DNA of 64,000 nucleotides. Origin: Phyllobacterium chamaecytisi (GTDB lineage Bacteria; Pseudomonadota; Alphaproteobacteria; Rhizobiales; Rhizobiaceae). The translations under genes were made by a program, and so were the position numbers. Below are positions 53,979 through 61,926 of this stretch, one piece after another. The notes beneath the pieces were generated by a model, which did no database searches, had not been told where the DNA came from, and worked only from the letters and a program-made list of their open reading frames with translations. Position 1 is the stretch's first letter. Every line of letters begins with the position of its first letter. The stretch lies in assembly GCF_020164455.1 (NCBI RefSeq), contig NZ_JAIQWW010000003.1, forward strand, positions 124,001-188,000, in the 5' to 3' direction.

Positions 53979-54182
53979 GTGACTATACTTACCGAAGACC
54001 GCAATGCTGGAACGAGTTGGTTCCGCACCGTTCTTTCAAGCATCGCCGAAATAGCGAATTGCCTCAGCGCCGCAAAAGAGTGTGCATTGGCCATTGAAAA
54101 CAGGCGCACGCCGCCGGCCTTGGCACTGCGGACCTTGGGTATTGACCCGGCGTCGCTCAAGGATGTTTTCAAGCGTAGCTAG
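53979..54182 (+). CDS. Small conserved-type protein with DUF1127-like tail, function unknown
   Basis: 67 residues from a GTG at 53979 with AAGGA six bases upstream; a longer ATG frame starts at 53907. The product is helical (SSIAEIANCLSAAKECALAI) and ends ALRTLGIDPASLKDVF, which recalls the LGI-ending tail of DUF1127 proteins but lacks their arginines. It sits between two LysR genes. Confidence 0.5.
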   Translation: MTILTEDRNAGTSWFRTVLSSIAEIANCLSAAKECALAIENRRTPPALALRTLGIDPASLKDVFKRS

Positions 54183-54211
54183 AAGCTGATTTAGTACCGG
54201 ATTTTCGAGGC

Positions 54212-54262
54212 TTGACGGTCAAATCCCTTTACTCAGCCATTAAGTTTTTTTATTGTGGCTGA
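54212..54262. promoter_or_regulatory. Symmetrical elements in the leader of the second LysR gene
   Basis: TTGACGGTCAA (54212-54222) is a short palindrome. TCAGCCA (54233-54239) and TGGCTGA (54256-54262) are inverted repeats, the second touching the start codon. No Shine-Dalgarno sequence is visible there, so the hairpin or a leaderless start may matter. Confidence 0.35.
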
Positions 54263-55198
54263 ATGAAAAACGTCACCTTTCGAAAGCTCCAGTCGCTGCT
54301 GGCGATCGAGACTCATCGAAAGATTGTAGATGCGGCGAAGGCCCTGGGGCTGACTGCACCGGCTATCACACTACAACTGAAGCAGCTGGAAGAAGATGCG
54401 GGCGTGACGCTTTTCGAGCGCATGCCGCACGGCATGTTTCCGACGGAAGCCGGAAAGGTTTTTCTCGAAGCCGCGAGAGAGATCGATGAGCGTTTGCAGC
54501 GACTTGATGACGATATCAACGCCTTTCGCCGCGTGAAGCGCGGGCATATCACGGTTGGGGCTGTTTCCACGGTCAGGTATTTTGCGGCGCCATTGTTTGC
54601 GGCTTTCTCGAAAGAATATCCCGATGTACATCTTGAACTGATCATCGATCGCCGGGACGAGACGATTGCCCGGCTAAAGGATCGCGCCGTCGATATCGCT
54701 CTGCTGGGACGCCCGCCGCGGGATATTTCGGTTCGTGCCACCGTATTCGGCGAGCATTCCCTGGTCGTCGTCAGCGCGCCCGGTCACCCCTTGGCAGGCA
54801 GGCCGGATATCACCAAAGCAGAGATTGCCAATGAACATTTCCTGCACCGGGGCAAGGGTTCCGGCACCAGAACGTTTTTCGAGCGTTTCCTGAAGGATAT
54901 CCCCGGCCGGCTTGATGGCCCGAGTACAGAGATGGAAACTGTCGAGGATATCAAGCAGGCCGTCATGGCCGATCTCGGCATTGCATTCCTGTCTATGCAG
55001 AGCGTTGCCGCCGAGGTCCAGGCGGGCCAGCTCGCCGTTCTCGATGTTGTGGGATTGCCGATTCGCCGCCAGTGGTTTGCCATCAGCCGCAGCGACCGCG
55101 CAGTCACGCCTGTCATGGCTGCGTTTCAGGCTTTCCTGGCCACGCGCGGTGAAACGTTCCTGCCGAGTTTCAGCGACCCGGCAAAGGTGCCCGCCTGA
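54263..55198 (+). CDS. LysR-family transcriptional regulator (CbbR-like)
   Basis: 311 residues. Helix-turn-helix: TFRKLQSLLAIETHRKIVDAAKALGLTAPAITLQLKQLEEDAGVTLFER. The LysR substrate domain follows (HITVGAVSTVRYFAAPLFAAF), resembling CbbR/CysB-type effector domains. It converges on the alpha/beta hydrolase operon. It may control the leftward operon from RraA to the decarboxylase-like gene or the divergent TctA operon. Confidence 0.92.
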   Translation: MKNVTFRKLQSLLAIETHRKIVDAAKALGLTAPAITLQLKQLEEDAGVTLFERMPHGMFPTEAGKVFLEAAREIDERLQRLDDDINAFRRVKRGHITVGAVSTVRYFAAPLFAAFSKEYPDVHLELIIDRRDETIARLKDRAVDIALLGRPPRDISVRATVFGEHSLVVVSAPGHPLAGRPDITKAEIANEHFLHRGKGSGTRTFFERFLKDIPGRLDGPSTEMETVEDIKQAVMADLGIAFLSMQSVAAEVQAGQLAVLDVVGLPIRRQWFAISRSDRAVTPVMAAFQAFLATRGETFLPSFSDPAKVPA

Positions 55199-55209
55199 AC
55201 GGCATCAAT

Positions 55210-56064
55210 TTACTTGGGAATCGCCTGCAGAAAATCGAGCACCTTGGCATTGCAGTTTGCCGCACTCTGCTCAGGGACGGGCATATCCCAATAGTCTGAT
55301 CCCGGGATGCATTCCTGCAGATACCGCGCAGCGGAAGTTGAATGCGACGCGTCGGCGCCGGGAATGATCAACGTCGGAATGTCGAGACACAGCAGGTCTT
55401 CAGGTTCGGCACCGGGGGACGTATCGCGATCGAGCAACGTTCGCACCATCCCGGCCACGATGGCCTTGTAGTGGTCGACGTTGAGCCGCGCATATTCGGC
55501 CGCAAAATCGGGAAAATTGCGGATGACCGATACCCAGGGACCGCCTCTCGGATCTGCACCAAAGGCCTTGTTGCTTTCCTTCGCCAGGCTGACGACAGCC
55601 GCAAGCCCGTTCTGGTTGACGAAAGCGAGGTGTTCGGCAAACCGCTGGTGGCCGGTCATGCGATATCTAGCCCCGCCAACCGGCCAGAACAGGATCATAC
55701 TTAGCGTCTTTTCGGGGTAGGTCGCACCGAAGGCGGAAACTGCGCTGCAGCCCATGCACCCGCCCATCATATGGGCCTTGTCGATGCCGAGATGGTCGAG
55801 CAAGCCCTTGCCCTGTTCAACATAATGCGCCCAGGTAACCCGCTCGACGCGCCCGCCTGATTGGCCGGTTTCGCGCCTGTCGAAAACGATGCAGCTGTAC
55901 TTCTTGGAAAGTTGGTCCAGAAATTTGATCTGCGCATAAATACCCTGGGTGGACCACTTCTCGATCGTCGCGTCGAAACCGCCCGGCGAATACATGAGCA
56001 AGGGCTCACCCGAGCCGACAACTTCATAGCGCGTCGATATTCCGTCGATCGTGGCCGTCGCCAT
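55210..56064 (-). CDS. Alpha/beta hydrolase with cysteine nucleophile
   Basis: 284 residues from the ATG at 56064, behind AAGGAG. The hydrolase core is visible: oxyanion region LLMYSPGGFDATIEKW, DRRETGQSGG, and the nucleophile elbow GGCMGC near residue 100, where Cys replaces Ser. An acid is likely in IIPGADASH. No His sits at the usual place in the last 30 residues. A Cys nucleophile recalls dienelactone hydrolase, so hydrolysis of a lactone or ring-fission product is possible. It is in operon with the RraA-type aldolase. Confidence 0.85.
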   Translation of the reverse strand: MATATIDGISTRYEVVGSGEPLLMYSPGGFDATIEKWSTQGIYAQIKFLDQLSKKYSCIVFDRRETGQSGGRVERVTWAHYVEQGKGLLDHLGIDKAHMMGGCMGCSAVSAFGATYPEKTLSMILFWPVGGARYRMTGHQRFAEHLAFVNQNGLAAVVSLAKESNKAFGADPRGGPWVSVIRNFPDFAAEYARLNVDHYKAIVAGMVRTLLDRDTSPGAEPEDLLCLDIPTLIIPGADASHSTSAARYLQECIPGSDYWDMPVPEQSAANCNAKVLDFLQAIPK

Positions 56065-56066
56065 TT

Positions 56067-56744
56067 TCAAACTCCTTCGCAACCGAGTCGCTTCAGGCTT
56101 TCGTCGACCCAAAGTTTGGGATCAAGCTTGCCCGCAAGCGTATTGGCAACCGTTTTTAGTTCCGCTTCGTGCTTGGCCTTGGCGAGCGGGTAGATTTCGC
56201 CCGTCAGTTCGTACGGAACACAGAGCAGTCCGTCATCATCGCCCATGATCAGATCGCCCGGATTGATGACCATGCCATCGAGCGAGATCGGCACGTTGAT
56301 TTCGCCCGGACCGTCCTTGTAGGGACCGCGATGCGTGATGCCTGCTGCAAAAACCGGGAAGCTGTTGTTCTTGATCCAGCCATAGTCGCGAACGGCGCCA
56401 TTTATCACAACGCCGGCAACGCCGATCTGTATGGCGTGCGAAAGCATCATCTCGCCGACAAGCGCATTTGACAACTCTCCACCGGCATCGACGACAATCA
56501 CGTCGCCGGGCTTCGCCATCAACAGCGCCTTGTGAATCATCAGATTATCGCCGGGCCGGGTCTTTACCGTGAAAGCCGGTCCCGCCAAAGGCCCGCCTGC
56601 GTGCAACGGGCGGAGATTCGGTCCGCCCGCGGTCAGCCGCGACATGACATCGCTGACATTGGCCACCGGTAATTCGCGAAATTGCCTGACAGTCTGTTCG
56701 TCAACCCTGCGTGTTCGTTCGAGTATTCGGAATCCATGTGCCAT
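56067..56744 (-). CDS. RraA-family protein, probable 4-carboxy-4-hydroxy-2-oxoadipate aldolase type
   Basis: 225 residues. Family features are VIVVDAGGELSNALVGEMM near 85-103, INGAVRDYGWI with the Arg-Asp pair near 124, and GDDDGLLCVPYE near 180 (metal site). In this family HMG/CHA aldolases split 4-carboxy-4-hydroxy-2-oxoadipate to pyruvate and oxaloacetate. The LigJ-type hydratase in the same gene group makes that substrate, which supports the call over an RNase E regulator. It is two bases upstream of the hydrolase gene. Confidence 0.87.
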   Translation of the reverse strand: MAHGFRILERTRRVDEQTVRQFRELPVANVSDVMSRLTAGGPNLRPLHAGGPLAGPAFTVKTRPGDNLMIHKALLMAKPGDVIVVDAGGELSNALVGEMMLSHAIQIGVAGVVINGAVRDYGWIKNNSFPVFAAGITHRGPYKDGPGEINVPISLDGMVINPGDLIMGDDDGLLCVPYELTGEIYPLAKAKHEAELKTVANTLAGKLDPKLWVDESLKRLGCEGV

Positions 56745-56782
56745 GGCGGTGTTCCTTTCCAGATTCTTATGAGATATCGAGA

Positions 56783-57892
56783 CTATTCCCAGGGTAGCAA
56801 TGAGGCATGGATCACATCGGGCACGCCGTGTCCGCCGACGGACTGGATGGCAAGGGCCGCGTCCTTCAACCCGAAACGATGGGTCGTGATTTTTTCGAGA
56901 TCGAAACGTTTGGAGGCGATCTGTTCGAGAGCAAGTTCACACGCCTGATAGCTGTGGCCTCGGGCACTCTTGAGCGTGATCGCCTTGACGGTCATCTTCT
57001 CGAGGGGGAAGTTCGGAAATTCCTTCATTTCGCCCTGAACGAGAATGGTGCCGGCTTTACGCACCAGAGCCTCCACGCCTAGCAGGATCGGAATCGTACC
57101 GGCACCCGCCGTACAATCGAGTGAGACATCAACACCTTTTCCGCCCGTAATCTCCATGATGCGGGCAAGCGGGTCTTCTTTGTGCACGTCAATGACGTAG
57201 TCGGCTCCAAGTGACTTTGCCACTTCGAGTCGCGCTGCGTCCTTGGTGGTTCCGGTGACGATGATGAGCGAAGCGCCCGCCTGCTTGCATATGACGGTCT
57301 GCGAAAGCCCTTGCTGACCAGGCCCCTGGATAAGTACCGTGGAATTATAGCCGACATTGGAATCGAAAAGCGACCACTCGACGCCGTTGGCCATGGGCGT
57401 TACCAGGCCTGCAAGTTCGGGTGTCACCCCGGCCGGAACGCGGTGCACCACGGCATTCCACGGCAGATAGACGTACTGCGCAAAGCCTCCCCAGAGGTGC
57501 GGAGCGCGTTCTGCACTGGTGTAGCCATAGCGGATCCCGTCCGGATTATTGCGCCAATCGGTATTTTCGCAATGCCGGTACTGACCCTGATGACACCATT
57601 TGCATTTGCCGCACATGACATAATGCTCGACGAACACCAGGTCGCCTTCCTTGAAGCCCTTGCGCCGGGTGAATTCACGGCCGGCCTTGGCGATATAGCC
57701 GATGTTTTCATGGCCCATTATGGTCGGGGCGTTTGAAGGCGGCGTTTTGAACAGCTTCACGTCGGTCCCGCAAATACCTGCCACTTCCATCTTCAGCAGC
57801 GCCGCGTCTTCAGGAATATCCGGCATCGGATATTCGCGAATCTCCATCTGGCTTGGCCCGGTGCGGACGGCCGCTAAGACTTGTTCTGTCAT
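56783..57892 (-). CDS. Zinc-dependent alcohol dehydrogenase (MDR superfamily)
   Basis: 369 residues from the ATG at 57892, behind GGAG. Catalytic zinc motifs GICGTDVKLF near 37-46 and MGHENIGYIAKAG near 58. Structural zinc cysteines are in CGKCKWCHQGQYRHC near 95-110. A Rossmann domain follows (QGPGQQGLSQTVICKQ, CTAGAGTIP). It oxidises an alcohol or reduces an aldehyde with NAD(P). Within this operon it may act on a hydroxylated or aldehyde intermediate of the aromatic pathway. Confidence 0.9.
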   Translation of the reverse strand: MTEQVLAAVRTGPSQMEIREYPMPDIPEDAALLKMEVAGICGTDVKLFKTPPSNAPTIMGHENIGYIAKAGREFTRRKGFKEGDLVFVEHYVMCGKCKWCHQGQYRHCENTDWRNNPDGIRYGYTSAERAPHLWGGFAQYVYLPWNAVVHRVPAGVTPELAGLVTPMANGVEWSLFDSNVGYNSTVLIQGPGQQGLSQTVICKQAGASLIIVTGTTKDAARLEVAKSLGADYVIDVHKEDPLARIMEITGGKGVDVSLDCTAGAGTIPILLGVEALVRKAGTILVQGEMKEFPNFPLEKMTVKAITLKSARGHSYQACELALEQIASKRFDLEKITTHRFGLKDAALAIQSVGGHGVPDVIHASLLPWE

Positions 57893-58045
57893 TTCAAACT
57901 CCCTGGAAGTTCTCGTCGCTGACTGGCGAACATGCAAGTTCTGTCAGCGCTGCGGTTCTGCGTTCAGTTTTGACAAATTCGCGTTTGTCATTCTATTTAG
58001 ATGTCCGGTACCGGCAGCATTTGCGCCGGCCCTCAGGTTGAAACC

Positions 58046-58342
58046 ATGCTCAAATCCGCTATTCCCGACCGCGAAAAACTTACCGCAATCAGGCGCGTAA
58101 AGACCTGGACGGCGGAACGTTTCAGTCTTTCGGACGACATGACGGTCTCGGTGATGGAGGTCGCTTGCGGGTTGCCCGGATGCCCGCCGCTCGAAACCAT
58201 CGTGACATTCTGGACTACGAGCGATAGCCGGCACGCATTCAAGGTGTTCAAACCCATCCGCGAGGTTACGCCGGAAGACTTGCCGCCGTCGTGGATGAAG
58301 CAGGCCATCGTCTCGAATGACGATGACCTGTCCTGCTGCTGA
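58046..58342 (+). CDS. Small Cys-containing conserved protein, function unknown
   Basis: 98 residues from the ATG at 58046 (a longer frame starts at 58001). The pattern is recognisable from other rhizobia: AERFSLSDDMTVSVMEVACGLPGCPPLETIVTFW, then RHAFKVFKPI, PEDLPPSWMKQAIV and a Cys-Cys end. Four Cys could bind metal. It is transcribed against its neighbours, between the alcohol dehydrogenase and LigJ-like genes. Confidence 0.7.
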   Translation: MLKSAIPDREKLTAIRRVKTWTAERFSLSDDMTVSVMEVACGLPGCPPLETIVTFWTTSDSRHAFKVFKPIREVTPEDLPPSWMKQAIVSNDDDLSCC

Positions 58343-58358
58343 GCGCGGTGGCCCCATC

Positions 58359-59402
58359 TTAGTTTACCGGCTTGGCGGGATACCCGCGTTTCGTCAGCTG
58401 CGCGTCAAGGCGCGGATAGACCCGCCGTGCATTGCCTTCAAAAATCTTGTAGCGGCTTAACTCGTCCAGTGTCGCAAGCTGGTCGATATAGCGCTTCGTG
58501 TCGTCATAGTAATGACCGGTTTCCGGATCGATGCCCTTAACCGCGCCCAGCATTTCCGAGGCGAATAATATGTTGTCGACCGGGATGACCTTGGCCATCA
58601 ATTCGATCCCTGGATAGTGGTAGACACATGTGTCGAAGACGACATTCTTCAAAAGGTGGTCGGCCAGCAGCGGTTTCTTCATCTCCTGCGCAAGACCGCG
58701 ATAACGGCCCCAATGGAAGGGTACTGCGCCGCCTCCATGGGGTATGACGAATTTCAGCGTCGGAAAGTCCTTGAAAAGATCGCCCTGTATGAGCTGCATG
58801 AAGGCTGTCGTATCGCCGTTGATGTAGTGCGCGCCCGTGTGATGGAAGTTTGGGTTACACGATGAAGTCACGTGGATCATCGCTGGCACGTCGAGTTCAC
58901 ACAGCTTTTCGTAAAGCGGATACCATTGAGGATCGGTCAGCGGCGGATCCGTCCAGTAGCCACCGGACGGGTCGGGATTAAGATTGATGCCGATGAATCC
59001 GAGCTCGTTAACGAGTCGCTCCAGCTCCGGAATGCAGTTCTTTGGGGGAGATCCGGGATGCTGCGGCAATTGACCGACGGCAGCAAAATTATCGGGGAGT
59101 AACTGGCAGATCCGGTGGATCAAGTCGTTGGAAAGCGTTGTCCACTGCATGCTGACAGCTTCGGTTCCCACATGGTGTGCCATGCCCGCGGCGCGCGGCG
59201 AAAAGATCGTCAGGTCGCTGCCGCGTTCCCGTTGCAGCTTGAGTTGCGGCTCGACGGACTGGCGTAGCATGTCATCGGTGATACCGAGATCCGTGCTCGT
59301 CGGGCGCCGCATCGGATCAGCGAGGCCGGCCAGCTGTTTGTCCCTGAACTGGTGCAGTGCCTGGGGTTCGGTGGTGTAGTGACCGTGAATGTCGATGATC
59401 AT
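58359..59402 (-). CDS. ligJ: 4-oxalomesaconate hydratase, LigJ type (amidohydrolase superfamily)
   Basis: 347 residues. The amidohydrolase metal motif is DIHGHYTT at the N-terminus. Long stretches recall LigJ from Sphingobium: RERGSDLTIFSPRAAGMAHH, NLNPDPSGGYWTDPPL, HYINGDTTAFMQL, FVIPHGGGAVPFHWGR, ASEMLGAVKGIDPETGHYYD. LigJ hydrates 4-oxalomesaconate to 4-carboxy-4-hydroxy-2-oxoadipate in the protocatechuate 4,5-cleavage and gallate pathways. The RraA-type aldolase nearby would take the next step. It is 32 bp after the decarboxylase-like gene. Confidence 0.85.
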   Translation of the reverse strand: MIIDIHGHYTTEPQALHQFRDKQLAGLADPMRRPTSTDLGITDDMLRQSVEPQLKLQRERGSDLTIFSPRAAGMAHHVGTEAVSMQWTTLSNDLIHRICQLLPDNFAAVGQLPQHPGSPPKNCIPELERLVNELGFIGINLNPDPSGGYWTDPPLTDPQWYPLYEKLCELDVPAMIHVTSSCNPNFHHTGAHYINGDTTAFMQLIQGDLFKDFPTLKFVIPHGGGAVPFHWGRYRGLAQEMKKPLLADHLLKNVVFDTCVYHYPGIELMAKVIPVDNILFASEMLGAVKGIDPETGHYYDDTKRYIDQLATLDELSRYKIFEGNARRVYPRLDAQLTKRGYPAKPVN

Positions 59403-59434
59403 GAAAATTGCCCAAGAATGAAGTTGCGTTGGAT

Positions 59435-60298
59435 TCAGATTTTCCAGAAGAGCTCATCGACGTCGTAGGGTCGTGAACTGAGCCTTTGGTCGAAGGCGTA
59501 GTCGAGCAGTGTCTGCATCGGCTTGCGCGTCGCTTCCAGTCCGTAGGGCAAAGCAGCAGTCCCCTTGGCACCGGATTTCTGCCGCGCCTCCTCAAAGAGC
59601 GCCATCAGTTCACCGCCAAGCCAGGGATGCTGTTCGAGAAGTTCCTTCCTGACAGAGACGATGTGGTTGACCGGGAAGATCCCCGTCTTCTCGGACCATT
59701 TCAGTGCTGCATCCTCTGCATTCCGTATGACAGGCCGCACATCGGCGGGATCGACATTGCGTTCACCCATGATTGCTGCAAGTTCGCCCGACAGCAGGAG
59801 TTCGCGCAGACCCTTGCCGCTGGTGTTGCGGACCGCATTTTCCGGATCCCTGTATTCGGCGACATGGGCATCCTCCATGGTTACCCATGTGATGCGATTG
59901 AAGTCCACGCCATATTCCGATTTGAGGATTCCGCGGATCCAGACACCCGTGGTCTGTGTATAGGCGCGCACGCCAACCTTCTTGTCCTGAAGTACGGCGG
60001 GATCGCCGAGGTCAGATCCTGCGGCACAAACCAGATTGTCATGGTGGAGGCGGCGCCAAAGCGGAATCGGAAGCGCTGTAATGGGTTTGCCCAGGTCGAC
60101 GGCAACCAGATGCGTGGTCAGGGCCATTTCGCTCACGTCGAGATCCCCGCCGCGGACCATCGTCCGAAAAGCGTTCGGAAGCGGATCGAACTCCTCAAAC
60201 TGCAGTTTGAGACGTGGCGATTTTACGCTGCCATCCTTGAGCGGCCGCACGTGATCGTGCTTGCCGAGGGCTATGCGTAATACCAGTGGTTCGACCAT
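59435..60298 (-). CDS. 4,5-dihydroxyphthalate decarboxylase-like protein
   Basis: 287 residues from the ATG at 60298, behind GGGAGGAGG; no signal peptide, so it is cytoplasmic despite a binding-protein fold. Features of the Pht5 family: LRIALGKHDHVRPLKDG near 6-22, LDVSEMALTTHLV near 62-74, GVRAYTQTTGVWIRGIL near 118-134. In phthalate breakdown it turns 4,5-dihydroxyphthalate into protocatechuate. It is first in the leftward operon; the third composite operator is 37 bp upstream. Confidence 0.8.
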   Translation of the reverse strand: MVEPLVLRIALGKHDHVRPLKDGSVKSPRLKLQFEEFDPLPNAFRTMVRGGDLDVSEMALTTHLVAVDLGKPITALPIPLWRRLHHDNLVCAAGSDLGDPAVLQDKKVGVRAYTQTTGVWIRGILKSEYGVDFNRITWVTMEDAHVAEYRDPENAVRNTSGKGLRELLLSGELAAIMGERNVDPADVRPVIRNAEDAALKWSEKTGIFPVNHIVSVRKELLEQHPWLGGELMALFEEARQKSGAKGTAALPYGLEATRKPMQTLLDYAFDQRLSSRPYDVDELFWKI

Positions 60299-60334
60299 TT
60301 CTGCCTCCTCCCGCAGCTTCAAAAAAGATAGCAT

Positions 60335-60357
60335 GTTCTTCTATAAGGAACTGCGTT
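60335..60357. promoter_or_regulatory. Composite operator 3 before the decarboxylase-like gene
   Basis: GTTCTTCTATAAGGAAC (60335-60351), then TGC and GTTC (60354-60357). Layout and central TATAA match the sites at 42923 and 48865. Confidence 0.65.
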
Positions 60358-60414
60358 CTATTTTACGCATAATACCGCGAATTGCACGCCGGTCAATTGC
60401 CGAGAAGGGCGTAA

Positions 60415-60954
60415 CTAGATTTTGCCGGCGGCACTGAGGCAGAAATAGAGCGCTCCAACGGTGCCAAGCACCGGATAGGGACCAACTCTTGTCAGCGTGA
60501 GGAAGGCCGCCGCCGCCAGAGTTGTGGCGATTTCAAACAGGCTCAGCCCGGCCGACTGCGAAACCGCCAGCCCGCCTGCGACGATCAATCCAACTGCAAT
60601 CGGTGTCAGCCCTCGTTCGACGGCGCGTCCCCAGGGGGAAAGGCGATGTTGCTGCCACCAGCTTCCAAAAATGCAGATCAATGCCGAGGACGGAATGAAG
60701 ATCGCCAGCGTGGCGATGACTGCTCCCCAGAAACCGCTGATCCCCCAGCCGATCAACGCCACAATGAGCGTGCTCGGACCGGGCGAGGCGCGCGAGATGG
60801 CGTAGAGATCAGTGAACTGGCGACTTGTCAGAAGGTGCTGCACATCGACGGTCTGGTGCTGCAAGCTGGCAACGATCGTCTGGCCCCCGCCAAAGGAGAC
60901 GAGGGAGAGCGGAACACACAAAAGGACGAGGCCGAGGAGCTTGTCGTCATCCAT
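60415..60954 (-). CDS. CHR-domain (chromate transporter family) protein, C-terminal half partner
   Basis: 179 residues, one CHR domain with five to six hydrophobic segments: LSLVSFGGGQTIVASLQ near 16-32, and RASPGPSTLIVALIGWGISG near 55-74 with the family Pro-Gly-Pro. Short CHR proteins work in pairs. Its start overlaps the stop of the other CHR gene by eight bases. Chromate efflux is the studied function; anion exchange tied to acid catabolism is an alternative. Confidence 0.88.
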   Translation of the reverse strand: MDDDKLLGLVLLCVPLSLVSFGGGQTIVASLQHQTVDVQHLLTSRQFTDLYAISRASPGPSTLIVALIGWGISGFWGAVIATLAIFIPSSALICIFGSWWQQHRLSPWGRAVERGLTPIAVGLIVAGGLAVSQSAGLSLFEIATTLAAAAFLTLTRVGPYPVLGTVGALYFCLSAAGKI

Positions 60955-61570
60955 GCTTTTTGTCCCTGCTCAACAGGTAAGATATCAATACGCTGGGCGG
61001 AATGCTTGCGAAGACGACAGGAACGAGCGGCCAACGCAATACACCAACCATGATGAACACAGATAGTGCAATGAGAATGGGTAGCGTCTGCCCATGCAGG
61101 CGCCGCGCCGTCTTCATCCCCATCGTCAGCGTCGATGCGATGCCGACGCAGGCAAGTCCGCGCAGAACCGAATGCGTCTCGGGATAGGCACTCAATTGCC
61201 GGTAAACCGTGCTCAGCAGGATGATGACAGTGAATGCCGGTGCCACCATCGCGAATGTGGCGACGATGGCGCCTGGAAGGCCTCGCAACTTGAGGCCGAT
61301 ATAGACGGCGAGATTCACAGGGTTGGCGCCAGGCAATATCTGGGCGATGGTTTGGGTCTGCAGGAAATTCTCATCGGTCATCCAGCCGCGCCGTTCGACG
61401 ATCTCCCGATACGTCCAGGCTGCCATTCCTCCGCCAAAGGACGAAGCACCGAGTTTGAGAAAGGACACGAGCAAGGATCCGAGCGATGCGTGCGGCTCCT
61501 CTGGCGGGTTGGATGCGTCAACGCGTTGTTCCAAGAAATCTTCTTCCCGCCGCAAGGCCAGCGGCAACAC
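60947..61570 (-). CDS. CHR-domain (chromate transporter family) protein, N-terminal half partner
   Basis: 207 residues with a GTG start at 61570. CHR motifs: FLKLGASSFGGGMAAWTYREIVERRGW near 37-63, and QILPGANPVNLAVYIG near 76-91. It forms the expected short-chain CHR pair with the next gene. It is divergent from tctA. Confidence 0.87.
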   Translation of the reverse strand: MLPLALRREEDFLEQRVDASNPPEEPHASLGSLLVSFLKLGASSFGGGMAAWTYREIVERRGWMTDENFLQTQTIAQILPGANPVNLAVYIGLKLRGLPGAIVATFAMVAPAFTVIILLSTVYRQLSAYPETHSVLRGLACVGIASTLTMGMKTARRLHGQTLPILIALSVFIMVGVLRWPLVPVVFASIPPSVLISYLLSRDKKHG

Positions 61571-61926
61571 GGATTCATAAAAATCACATAAAAACTTTGC
61601 CTCTAATGCAGAGGAAGTCCACGCTATTTCGCCTTAACGGCAAACTAAGAAAAACTTAGTGCGTTGGGATTTCCCCTTATCTTCCGTGCGGCGGCGACAA
61701 ACTCGTCAGCTAAGCCGCTGCGCCAGCCCACACAAAAACAACTGGACTGAGCGTAATATTTTGCTTTGGACAAAATGCATCGGATTGACCCTAATTGGAG
61801 AGCCGCTGCCGTTTTAGCCAGCGCAACAATTGTGCATGCGCCGTGCTCGTGGAGGAGCTTAGCAGCAATTGCATGACGGATCGCAATCCAGGTTGCCGTT
61901 CGTTGGATGGGAGGATTGATACTGTA
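61571..61926. promoter_or_regulatory. Divergent promoter region of the CHR pair and tctAB
   Basis: 356 bp. ACTAAG-AAAAA-CTTAGT at 61644-61660 is a perfect inverted repeat of a form LysR proteins can bind. No copy of the GTTC composite operator was seen. An open frame on the plus strand from 61795 is in phase with tctA but lacks membrane character. Confidence 0.4.

Noticed and set aside
57900-57960. A fourth copy of the GTTC composite operator before the alcohol dehydrogenase
   Set aside because: GTTC and GAAC half-sites are present, but the spacing (15 bases) does not match the 9-base spacing shared by the other three sites.
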